Source: an uncultured Muribaculaceae bacterium (GTDB taxonomy: Bacteria; Bacteroidota; Bacteroidia; Bacteroidales; Muribaculaceae). From it: DNA of 64,000 nt. The notes beneath the pieces are model-generated. The model was given only the letters and a program-made list of their open reading frames with translations. It ran no database searches and was not told the origin of the DNA. The stretch covers positions 142,884-206,883 of the forward strand of contig CAJTWH010000001.1 in the NCBI GenBank assembly GCA_910579995.1, written 5' to 3'. Shown one piece after another: positions 26,623 to 34,157 of this stretch (position 1 is the first letter of the stretch; each line of letters starts with the position of its first letter). The position numbers and the translations under genes were made by a program.

Positions 26623-26630
26623 TAATTTTG
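26623..26630 (+). promoter_or_regulatory. -7 box for the S41 protease
   Basis: TAATTTTG fits TAnnTTTG; GTTG at 26601-26604 stands 18 bp upstream as a near -33. The ATG at 26652 follows 21 bp downstream. Confidence 0.55.
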
Positions 26631-26651
26631 TTTTTTAATAAAATTGATCAC

Positions 26652-28301
26652 ATGAAACGAATTCTATCCATATTAGCCCTCGCTGCTATTCTTGTAGGTG
26701 CCCTCTGCGCCAACACCCCTGCCGCTGCCCGAAAGGACCGCTTCGCCGCCAAGCTCAATACATTCAACAGTATCGTCAAAGAGCTTCAGACTCAGTATGT
26801 CGACACCCTCAATGCCGACGAGATCATGAACCGTACCATCGACGCTCTTCTGTATCAGATTGATCCGTATACCGAATATTATCCGGCCGGCGACCAAGAC
26901 GAGTTGCTGTCCATTTCGCAAGGGCAGTATGCCGGTATAGGCTCGGTAATCTCCAAGCGGGGCAATACGGTGATAATCAATGAGCCTCAGGATGGGTCGC
27001 CCTCCAAGCGCGCCGGCCTGCGCCCGGGCGATGTGATTTTGAAAATCAACAATGACACCGTTACCCCCGACATGGCTGTGGATCAGGTGAGCAAGCGCCT
27101 GCGTGGTCAAGCCGGCACCGACATCACCATCAAGGTGCGCCGCCCCTACGTTGACGACTCTTTGCTGACTTTCTCATTCGTACGCGAGAATATCAAGGTT
27201 AATCCGTTGCCTTACTACGGTGTTGACGCCGACGGCATAGGTTATATCCGGCTTACCACATTCAACGAGGCGTCTGCACGCCGTGTGCGCGAGGCGGTGG
27301 CCGAAATGCTGAAGAATCCGGCATTGAAGGGCATAATCCTTGACCTGCGCAGCAATGGCGGCGGTCTGCTCGAAGGAGCGGTGCAGATAGCGTCGAACTT
27401 CGTGCCCAAAGGCACTGAAATAGTGCGCACCAAAGGCCGTGCGAAACATGATGTGAAGATATTCAAAACTACCTCGCAGCCTCTCGACACCAAGATACCG
27501 CTTGCCGTGCTGACCGACGGCGGCACTGCGTCGGCCTCTGAGATTGTCGCCGGCTCCATGCAGGACCTTGACCGCGCTATCATCGTGGGAGAGCGCTCGT
27601 ATGGCAAAGGCCTTGTGCAGACTCCGCGCGCATTGCCCTACGATGACCTTATGAAAATAACCACGGGACGCTATTATATCCCCTCCGGACGCCTTATCCA
27701 AGCTCTCGACTACTCGCACCGCAATGAAGACGGCAGCCCAATGCGCACGCCCGACAGCCTTACCAATGAGTTCCGCACCAAGGCCGGACGAATCGTGCGC
27801 GACGGCGGCGGTATCACGCCCGATATCAAGGTGGAAGTTCCGCAGACCAACCGTCTGCTCTATAATATCATAGCCGACATGTGGGCCTTCGATTTCGCCA
27901 ATAAGAAATATGCCTCACAGCCCGAGGCTCCCGATTCGCTTGTCACCGACGCTGTGTTTGAGGAATTCAAGGGATTCATCGACCCTACACGCTTCAAGTA
28001 TGACCGCCAGTGCGAGTCGGCGCTCGACTATCTGCGCCAGTCGGCCAAGGCTGAGGGCTATATGACCGATTCTGTGGCAGCTCAGTTTGAGATTCTTGCC
28101 GGAATGCTCAAGCATGATCTCAACCATGACCTCGACATCAACCGCAAGCAGATAAAAGAGATACTCGACGCCGAGCTTGCGTCGCGCTATTACAGCGAAG
28201 GCGAGCGTGTGGCCCGCACCTTGCCCGATGATTCTACATTCCTGCGCGCCAAGGAGACGCTGCTCGACCCCGAGGCATACGCCAAGCTTCTGTCGAAATA
28301 A
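26652..28301 (+). CDS. S41 carboxy-terminal processing peptidase
   Basis: A 549-residue exported protease of the CtpA/Prc family. Signal peptide (residues 1-22, ending CANTPAA), PDZ domain (about 85-170, with GIGSVISKRGN and AGLRPGDVILKIN), then the S41 core with the catalytic Ser in DGGTASASEIVAGS and Lys in GERSYGKGLVQT. A helical C-terminal region of about 130 residues follows. It acts in the periplasm on C-termini of envelope proteins. The ATG at 26652 is used because upstream sequence holds the promoter box and gives no signal peptide. Confidence 0.93.
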   Translation: MKRILSILALAAILVGALCANTPAAARKDRFAAKLNTFNSIVKELQTQYVDTLNADEIMNRTIDALLYQIDPYTEYYPAGDQDELLSISQGQYAGIGSVISKRGNTVIINEPQDGSPSKRAGLRPGDVILKINNDTVTPDMAVDQVSKRLRGQAGTDITIKVRRPYVDDSLLTFSFVRENIKVNPLPYYGVDADGIGYIRLTTFNEASARRVREAVAEMLKNPALKGIILDLRSNGGGLLEGAVQIASNFVPKGTEIVRTKGRAKHDVKIFKTTSQPLDTKIPLAVLTDGGTASASEIVAGSMQDLDRAIIVGERSYGKGLVQTPRALPYDDLMKITTGRYYIPSGRLIQALDYSHRNEDGSPMRTPDSLTNEFRTKAGRIVRDGGGITPDIKVEVPQTNRLLYNIIADMWAFDFANKKYASQPEAPDSLVTDAVFEEFKGFIDPTRFKYDRQCESALDYLRQSAKAEGYMTDSVAAQFEILAGMLKHDLNHDLDINRKQIKEILDAELASRYYSEGERVARTLPDDSTFLRAKETLLDPEAYAKLLSK

Positions 28302-28308
28302 TTTCCTT

Positions 28309-28333
28309 AAGTTTCGCAAGCGAAACTTGTTTA
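28309..28333 (+). terminator. Terminator of the S41 protease gene
   Basis: AAGTTTCGC, two-base loop, GCGAAACTT (28309-28328), a perfect 9-bp stem, then GTTTATTT. It begins 8 bp after the stop codon. Confidence 0.7.
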
Positions 28334-28359
28334 TTTAGAGTTTAATCGGTTTAAGGAGT

Positions 28360-28734
28360 TTATTTCATAAACACGAAATAGACGGCGGCTATCAGGCATA
28401 CGAAAGCGGCGAAGTGATTCCAATGCAGGGCTTCACCGCGGAACAGAACGACAGTAAATACGGTAAAGATTATCAAGGTGATACACTCCTGTATCACCTT
28501 TAATTGCATTAGCGAGAAAGCTCCGCCGTTGCCTTGGAATCCTATGCGGTTGGCCGGTATCATGAAGCAATATTCGGCCAATGCTATGCCCCATGACAGC
28601 AATATGACGCCGTAGAGCGGTGTGTTGGAGCTTATTACCTTCATCTGCTGGAGTTTGAGGTGGCCGTACCACGCGAAGGTCATGAAGATGTTTGATATTA
28701 TCAGTAAAACGATGGTATATATCACATTTTTCAT
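28360..28734 (-). CDS. DUF486 family membrane protein (DMT-like)
   Basis: A 124-residue protein with four predicted membrane helices and the family segments NIFMTFAWYGHLK and IALAEYCFMIPANRIGF. DUF486 proteins look like single-unit relatives of small multidrug/DMT carriers; substrate unknown. The ATG at 28734 gives the standard family start (MKNVIYT); upstream frames cross the divergent promoter zone. Divergent from creD. Confidence 0.85.
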   Translation of the reverse strand: MKNVIYTIVLLIISNIFMTFAWYGHLKLQQMKVISSNTPLYGVILLSWGIALAEYCFMIPANRIGFQGNGGAFSLMQLKVIQECITLIIFTVFTVVLFRGEALHWNHFAAFVCLIAAVYFVFMK

Positions 28735-28758
28735 ATTGGCACATGTTGATTTCTGCTG

Positions 28759-28775
28759 CAAAATTACTACTTTTG
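28759..28775. promoter_or_regulatory. Back-to-back divergent -7 boxes (DUF486 and creD)
   Basis: CAAAATTA (28759-28766) is a minus-strand TAATTTTG for DUF486, and one base later TACTTTTG (28768-28775) serves creD. Each promoter's upstream region covers the other's start region, so the two should compete. -33 elements are weak on both sides. Confidence 0.5.
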
Positions 28776-28796
28776 CAACAACCAATCACAACTATT

Positions 28797-30212
28797 ATGG
28801 AAAATAACACCGAACATGCTCTGCCGCCGACTCCTCCGGAACCGCCGCGCATGACGCCACCTCCACCTCCCCCACCCGTACCGCCATTCACTCCGGCTCC
28901 ACGCCGCGACAATCTCGGAATGAAGATATTGCTGATTGCCATTATCTCAGCCGTGCTGATGATTCCGAGCCTCATCATCTCGGCCTTGGTGAGCAGCCGC
29001 GAGCTGACTGAAGAAACAACAGTCAATGAGATTTCCGACTCATGGAGCGGCAGTCAGCTTATCTCCGGCCCTATAATCTCTATTCCTTACGACAGTATCT
29101 CGAAACGCAATAATGGCGGAACAGTTCGCCTGCTGCCCTCGCAGATGAATTTCAAGGCCGACATCAAGTCGCAGCAGCTCCACCGCGGCATTTACGAGGC
29201 TGTAGTCTATAACTCCGATATTGTACTCGACGGAAAATTCTCGTATGAGCCTCTTGCGAAGTTGGGTATACCGCTGTCGGCATACCGTTTCGACAAGGCA
29301 TACGTGACTGTCGGCATTGGCGATCTGCGAGGTGTGGAGAATGTATCGCCTGTGACACTTGGCGGAAAGACCTACGAACTTGAAGGCACAAATAATGCTC
29401 AGGTGTATACATCCAAGGCCGAAGATGAGTATTACTACAGCGGCACGACCCCTGCTTCAGGCTGTATGCAGGCAAATATAGTACTCGCTCCTGCCGACAG
29501 CGCCGACATTCCCTTCTCTCTTACGATGAGCCTGCGAGGCTCGGGCTCGCTTGGAGTCACTCCTGTAGGTCACCGCAACGATATCAAAATCAAGGGCGAG
29601 GGTAAATCGCCGTCGTTCAAAGGGATGTTCCTGCCGGGCGAACGCACAGTTGATAAAAACGATTTTTCAGCGTCGTGGATCCTCAATTCCACCAACCGTA
29701 ATTATCCGCAGGCTTTCGTCGGCAGTAAAGCCGATGATATAGCCAAGTCGGCAGTGGTAGTAGACCTCCTTGTGCCTGTCGACCGCTATCAGAAAACCGA
29801 CCGAGCAATCAAGTATGCTATCGTTGTGATCTTGCTCACGTTTATTGCCATATTGCTTGCCGAGGTAGTTATGCGCCATCCGATCAATATGCTCCAATAT
29901 CTTCTCGTCGGTCTTGCACTGGTATTGTTCTATTCATTGCTCCTGTCGATGAGTGAGCATTTAAGCTTCGGCTTAAGCTATCTCTTGGCGGCAATAATGA
30001 CCATTGGTCTGATTACTCTCTATATGAGAGGTATCTTGAGAAGCATAAAGGTTGCCGGAGCCATCTGCGGACTCCTTACGGTGATATATGTGTTTATTTA
30101 TGTATTGCTCAGTCTTGAGACGTATGCACTGCTCACCGGCAGCGTAGGGCTGTTTATCGCTCTTGCAGCGGTTATGTATGCTACTTTAAAATTACGTATA
30201 GACAACCGCTGA
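28797..30212 (+). CDS. creD: Inner membrane protein CreD
   Basis: A 471-residue membrane protein of the CreD family (cell envelope integrity). It has a Pro-rich cytoplasmic tail (residues 5-35), a first membrane helix (about 42-62), a large extracytoplasmic domain with SYEPLAKLGIPLSAYRF and GSGSLGVTPVGH, and six C-terminal helices starting near residue 340. The ATG at 28797 follows the promoter box and the upstream in-frame ATG lies before it. E. coli CreD affects envelope integrity and is controlled by CreBC; no creBC is seen here. Confidence 0.9.
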   Translation: MENNTEHALPPTPPEPPRMTPPPPPPPVPPFTPAPRRDNLGMKILLIAIISAVLMIPSLIISALVSSRELTEETTVNEISDSWSGSQLISGPIISIPYDSISKRNNGGTVRLLPSQMNFKADIKSQQLHRGIYEAVVYNSDIVLDGKFSYEPLAKLGIPLSAYRFDKAYVTVGIGDLRGVENVSPVTLGGKTYELEGTNNAQVYTSKAEDEYYYSGTTPASGCMQANIVLAPADSADIPFSLTMSLRGSGSLGVTPVGHRNDIKIKGEGKSPSFKGMFLPGERTVDKNDFSASWILNSTNRNYPQAFVGSKADDIAKSAVVVDLLVPVDRYQKTDRAIKYAIVVILLTFIAILLAEVVMRHPINMLQYLLVGLALVLFYSLLLSMSEHLSFGLSYLLAAIMTIGLITLYMRGILRSIKVAGAICGLLTVIYVFIYVLLSLETYALLTGSVGLFIALAAVMYATLKLRIDNR

Positions 30213-30235
30213 TTATCATCAACCGAATTCTGATT

Positions 30236-30275
30236 TGCCTTGGTTTGCATAAATGTGAGCCAAGGCATTTTTTAT
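30236..30275 (+). terminator. Terminator of creD
   Basis: TGCCTTGG (30236-30243) pairs with CCAAGGCA (30260-30267), followed by six T. It starts 23 bp after the creD stop. Confidence 0.8.
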
Positions 30276-30287
30276 TCGTGGGAATAA

Positions 30288-30414
30288 TAAAAGAGCCCGG
30301 TCTCACGACCAAGCTCAGTTATCTTGCACCGGACTTGGAACGATCCGGTTTTAACCTTTTTGAACAATCTCCTTAGAAATTGCGTGTTGAAAATTTTTAC
30401 TAACCATTATAACT
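30288..30414 (-). ncRNA. Candidate small RNA (about 125 nt)
   Basis: A minus-strand -7 box TAATTTTG (30421-30428) is followed by about 125 nt without an open frame. On this strand lie a 6-bp hairpin ACCGGA/TCCGGT (30328-30349) and then a terminator: GAGC, GGTC, loop GTGA, GACC, GCTC (30293-30316) followed by TTTTATT. Promoter box, body and terminator make an independent small RNA likely. The stretch 30213-30616 contains no protein gene. Family unknown to me. Confidence 0.45.
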
Positions 30415-30555
30415 TCAATGCAAAATTAACACTTTATGCGATTGATATGCGTGCGATATAATTGATTTATTCACAATATTAATCTGATAGTTTTGCAATA
30501 GACTGAAAATCAGAAATATCCGATTTTTGGCATATTGATGATAATATAAATAAAT

Positions 30556-30586
30556 TTTGTCTATATCAAATAAATTGCTACCTTTG
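30556..30586 (+). promoter_or_regulatory. Promoter for the DUF6377 regulator
   Basis: TTTG (30556-30559), 19 bp, TACCTTTG (30579-30586), a near-perfect match. Transcription should start near 30593, which rules out the ATG at 30557 as the start of the gene. Confidence 0.75.
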
Positions 30587-30616
30587 CAGAGTGAAACAAC
30601 GCTAATTTTTCTATCT

Positions 30617-32206
30617 GTGAGAATATTGCGATACATATTTTTGGCTCTACTGCTAATCTCTTTCTCAGCTCAAGCTTCGATAGAAAGTGACAATGAGAGG
30701 CTGGTTGACAGCATTAGAACGCTAATGCGCAACTATGATGTAAAGGTCGGCCATAAGAGTGCGATTATCGACAGTATAAAAGCGCTCAGACAGAGTATGT
30801 CGCCTTGCGAGGAACGTGTCAAGATCGGAGAGCGTCTCGGCCGAGGCTATCTTACCCAGAATCTCGACTCTGCCATGATGTATTGGCAACTCGCCATGCG
30901 GGAAGCAACTGAATTGAACAGCCCCGAGCTTGCCTTGCGCTTGAGAATGAATATATTGGCATTGCTGCCTCTACGTGGAGTCGCAATAGAGGCCCTGCGC
31001 GAATTTGAGGAAATTGACCCGTCGGGCCTTTCTGATGAGATGCGCAAACATTATTGGCTAAACTCATCTGAGCTCTATTATAATATCCAGCGGCCATATC
31101 CGGAGGGGTCGTTGAAAAACTATTATAGAAATAAGGCTAAAATAGCCCTCGACTCGTTGGTGAGCTATTATCCTTATAATTCGCCTGTTGTCGGGTTTAT
31201 AGGGGCGCATATCCTGTCGCTCAACGATGAGACTAATCTCGCTGTGGCCAGTTTCATCGAGATACTGCCCACGTTGAAGTCGCGTCCGGAGCTTTATGAT
31301 CAGGCTATCGGCAATATAGTAGACTTCTATAGAAACCGTCCGGAATACAGGGCGCAGTATGTGAATAATCTGTATAACAGGGCAATAGGAGAGCTTAATG
31401 CCGGATTTATCAGGGCGAGTGTGCTCGGGGAACTCGGCAAAGTTGTCGGTGAAGAGGGATATAGGAAATTGGGTCACGAACTTCTTATGCTGGCTCTGCT
31501 GAAAAGTGAAGATGAACTCGGCCCTTACAGCTATCTTGATCATGCTGCATATAGCACTATTCTTCATAAAGGTAGTCTGCGGACGCAATATTGGACTGTT
31601 ATTGTTATCGTTGCTCTTGCCCTCTTGCTTGTGCTGGCCATCTTCAGGTTGTTGCATAGGCGCTCGCGCGAGAAAGCATTGCGCAAAAGTTTGTCGCGTG
31701 AGGCTTCGCGTCATGAGGCGGTAGTGTCGGACATGCGTAAAATCAGCTCGAATCTATTGTCTATGGCACTCTTCTCCGATGAACAGCTAAAGGAATATAA
31801 TCTCTTTGTCCACCGAAAGTTAAAGGCCGGTCAGGCTAAAGATCTTTTTCAGGATGTGCAGTCGGGAGAATATGTCCAATCTTTGTCCGATAAATTCTTT
31901 GCGATGTTTGATGAGACTTTCTTTGAGAGCTTTCCGAGTTTTGTAGATAAACTGAACAGCCTCTTTATGCCGGGCCGCGAGCTTGCACTCTTGCCGGGTC
32001 GCAGGATGTCGCCGGAGCTGCGCATTGCCGCATTCATGAGGTTGGGGATAAACGACAGCGCCAAGCTCGCACAAGTTCTTGGCCTTTCAATCAACACTAT
32101 TTATACTTACCGCAACCGTCTCAAGGGGCGTGCCATTGACCGCGCAAACTTTGAGAATAGCCTTAAAACCATAGATTTCGGCGATGATCCATCGCATTCC
32201 GATTAA
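30617..32206 (+). CDS. DUF6377 transmembrane regulator with TPR-like sensor and C-terminal HTH
   Basis: About 529 residues from a GTG at 30617, which gives a signal peptide (VRILRYIFLALLLISFSAQA). The periplasmic part is helical and TPR-like (to about residue 335), followed by one membrane helix (YWTVIVIVALALLLVLAIF), a coiled stretch (RRSREKALRKSLSREASRHE) and a cytoplasmic domain ending in a LuxR-like helix-turn-helix (DSAKLAQVLGLSINTIYTYRNRLKGRA). This is the layout of DUF6377 proteins in Bacteroidota. Target genes are unknown. The longer ATG start at 30557 lies before the predicted transcription start. Confidence 0.85.
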   Translation: MRILRYIFLALLLISFSAQASIESDNERLVDSIRTLMRNYDVKVGHKSAIIDSIKALRQSMSPCEERVKIGERLGRGYLTQNLDSAMMYWQLAMREATELNSPELALRLRMNILALLPLRGVAIEALREFEEIDPSGLSDEMRKHYWLNSSELYYNIQRPYPEGSLKNYYRNKAKIALDSLVSYYPYNSPVVGFIGAHILSLNDETNLAVASFIEILPTLKSRPELYDQAIGNIVDFYRNRPEYRAQYVNNLYNRAIGELNAGFIRASVLGELGKVVGEEGYRKLGHELLMLALLKSEDELGPYSYLDHAAYSTILHKGSLRTQYWTVIVIVALALLLVLAIFRLLHRRSREKALRKSLSREASRHEAVVSDMRKISSNLLSMALFSDEQLKEYNLFVHRKLKAGQAKDLFQDVQSGEYVQSLSDKFFAMFDETFFESFPSFVDKLNSLFMPGRELALLPGRRMSPELRIAAFMRLGINDSAKLAQVLGLSINTIYTYRNRLKGRAIDRANFENSLKTIDFGDDPSHSD

Positions 32207-32335
32207 ATATATCTTTATATTAAATATGGGGTGTAAAATTTACAAGATATTGATAATTAGTTATTTCTAATTTATATTTTCTTGTAATTATTTATATTTC
32301 ACCTATATGGGTGTGAGTTTGCGGATTCAGTATAG

Positions 32336-32343
32336 TAGCTTTG
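32336..32343 (+). promoter_or_regulatory. -7 box in the gap 32207-32502
   Basis: TAGCTTTG fits the consensus. TTTG at 32318-32321 is only 14 bp upstream, shorter than usual. It points to a transcript with no protein gene. Confidence 0.45.
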
Positions 32344-32349
32344 CAATGT

Positions 32350-32486
32350 AAATAATTAAAACGGTCTAAGATAAATGGTATTAAGACTATAAAGCAACGT
32401 AAACAGAATATAGTAAAAAGGATTAAATGGTTTTAGGTATTTAGTGTTAGCATAAAAAACCACCCCGTGAGGAGTGGTATTTTTTT
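32350..32486 (+). ncRNA. Candidate small RNA (about 135 nt)
   Basis: Between the DUF6377 gene and the convergent crp-like gene, a -7 box is followed by about 110 nt of A-rich sequence without a frame and then a strong hairpin with a T run. The candidate would be independent of both neighbours. A decayed region plus a shared terminator is the alternative. Confidence 0.35.
32459..32486. terminator. Bidirectional terminator between DUF6377 and crp-like genes
   Basis: ACCACCCC, loop GTGA, GGAGTGGT (32459-32478, one mismatch), with seven T after it on the plus strand and six A before it (T on the minus strand). It serves both convergent units. Confidence 0.8.
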
Positions 32487-32502
32487 ATAATTATGTCACA
32501 GA

Positions 32503-33192
32503 TTATTCATGCGTGTGCAAGAGCAGGTTTAGCATGGCTGTGCGGTCGGCAACAATCAGTTCATGATTGTCATATTCAATCAGGCCTCGGTTCTTCATCG
32601 ATTCGAGGCCGGCATTGAACATTGCCCTCGGGGCTCCGAAAAGCGAGCAGAGATCGCGCATTTTGCAGCTCAGACGGATATCGGAACTGCCCGGCTGCGT
32701 GAGGGCTATTATCCAGAATGCTATACGCTCGTCGATTTCGCCTGTTGTGAGCGAGAGTATTCCTTCTACCGACTTTTGGGCGTTTACAGAAAGTGTGTTG
32801 AGATAATTGAACAGGAATACCGGGTCTACAGTCAGCATCTTGGAATAGTCTGATTTCGAGATTTTCAGTATCGAGACATTGTCGAGAGCCATCACCGAGC
32901 ATGGGTATGATGTTATTTTCCCATAGAGAAAATCGGGGGCTATGACAGCCGGAGCCTTCAGTGTCTGAGCTATTGAGAATCTGCCGTTTGCATTTACTGT
33001 TGTCAGTCTGACGCTGCCGGAAATGACGAATGTGAGGTGCGTGCATGTCTCTCGCTCGCGTATGATGGTCTCCTCGGCGGGATATTTCAAAAAATGAAAT
33101 TTGTTCTCGCCCACAACCTGTGATAAGGTGTTGAGCGATACGCCCTTGAATAACGGCAACTCCATAAGGAGCTCGAACATGCTCGTAGACAT
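32503..33192 (-). CDS. Crp/Fnr family transcriptional regulator
   Basis: A 229-residue regulator. Residues about 15-125 form a cyclic-nucleotide-binding-like beta roll (LPLFKGVS, ISGSVRLTTVNANGR); residues about 150-225 hold a winged helix (CKMRDLCSLFGAPRAMFNAGLESMKNRGLIEYD). The phosphate-binding signature of true CRP (GExxxR-SA) is absent, so cAMP binding is doubtful. It is the last gene of the SLC13-BASS operon, 41 bp after the BASS gene, and may control it. Confidence 0.85.
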   Translation of the reverse strand: MSTSMFELLMELPLFKGVSLNTLSQVVGENKFHFLKYPAEETIIRERETCTHLTFVISGSVRLTTVNANGRFSIAQTLKAPAVIAPDFLYGKITSYPCSVMALDNVSILKISKSDYSKMLTVDPVFLFNYLNTLSVNAQKSVEGILSLTTGEIDERIAFWIIALTQPGSSDIRLSCKMRDLCSLFGAPRAMFNAGLESMKNRGLIEYDNHELIVADRTAMLNLLLHTHE

Positions 33193-33233
33193 AGTGATAT
33201 CTTGTTTTTATGTTTGTAAAATCTTAACGGCTG

Positions 33234-34157
33234 TCAAGCTGTTTTTGTTCGGCGTTCGCGGCGCATTTTCAGATATATCTGCATTGAATTTATCGTGTTC
33301 TGCCACGCGATATATGCCGCCGGGCCTATCGACGATATCGGGTTGAGGTAATTGATGGCCATCCATACTGCCAGCACGGTGTTTTTTTGCCCGAGTCCTT
33401 GAGCCGCTGATATGCGTTGGTCGTAGCGGGCGCCAATTTTTCTTCCGATATAAAATTGCAATATGCAGACGAGACCTGCGCCCATTGCCATCGCCACCAT
33501 CAGCGGTATTGCTCCGGCAGGCTCGGCAAGAACGAAGCTTACCGATTTGCCGACTACCAGCAGCAGCGACACCGACCAAAGGTAGAATGTGATTTTCTGA
33601 GCGTCGGCCACGATAGCATGGACTTTGGGTGCGGTGAAATACAATACCCATGCAAGACCGAGAGGGAATACTATCATCGGAGCAACCTTGAGCGCGATTA
33701 TCTTGAATTCGGTAAAGAACGAGACATCTGCGGCAGAACCGCACCAGACAAACATAGCCGGAGCGAGAATGGCTGCCGTGAGGTTGCTCGCTATAGAATA
33801 TGTGGCGACTTTGCCGATACTGCCTCCGAGCATGCCTGTGACTACAGGGGCCGCTGTTGCGGTGGGGCAGAGCACGCATATCATTATTGATTGAGCGAGC
33901 GAAAGATTGATAGGCTCGAGAAGAAGGAACGTTGCGACCGTACCTGCCACCTGTACGGCGAGCAAGCGCCATATCATGCCGTCGATACGCAGATCGGATG
34001 GCTTCACTCTGCAAAAAGTGATGAGCAGCATTGTGAAAATAAGATAGGGCACTGCCCATTGTACTCTATTGACAGGCTCATGGAAGAATATGCCACATAC
34101 CATGGCGATAGGCAGCATCCATGGTTTCAGACGCTGATTGAAAGCTGATAAAGACAT
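33234..34157 (-). CDS. BASS-family (bile acid:sodium symporter-like) transporter
   Basis: A 307-residue membrane protein with nine or ten helices. The motif CPTATAAPVVTGMLGG and the later GQKNTVLAVWMA correspond to the two crossing helices of the bile acid/Na+ symporter superfamily. Substrate cannot be told; family members move bile acids, pantoate, pyruvate and other organic anions. It directly follows the SLC13 gene with no gap, so the two carriers are co-expressed. Length is normal for the family. Confidence 0.8.
   Translation of the reverse strand: MSLSAFNQRLKPWMLPIAMVCGIFFHEPVNRVQWAVPYLIFTMLLITFCRVKPSDLRIDGMIWRLLAVQVAGTVATFLLLEPINLSLAQSIMICVLCPTATAAPVVTGMLGGSIGKVATYSIASNLTAAILAPAMFVWCGSAADVSFFTEFKIIALKVAPMIVFPLGLAWVLYFTAPKVHAIVADAQKITFYLWSVSLLLVVGKSVSFVLAEPAGAIPLMVAMAMGAGLVCILQFYIGRKIGARYDQRISAAQGLGQKNTVLAVWMAINYLNPISSIGPAAYIAWQNTINSMQIYLKMRRERRTKTA

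Noticed and set aside
30213..30556. tRNA or rRNA fragment in the gap
   Set aside because: Hairpins are present but no cloverleaf, T-loop motif or CCA end was found.
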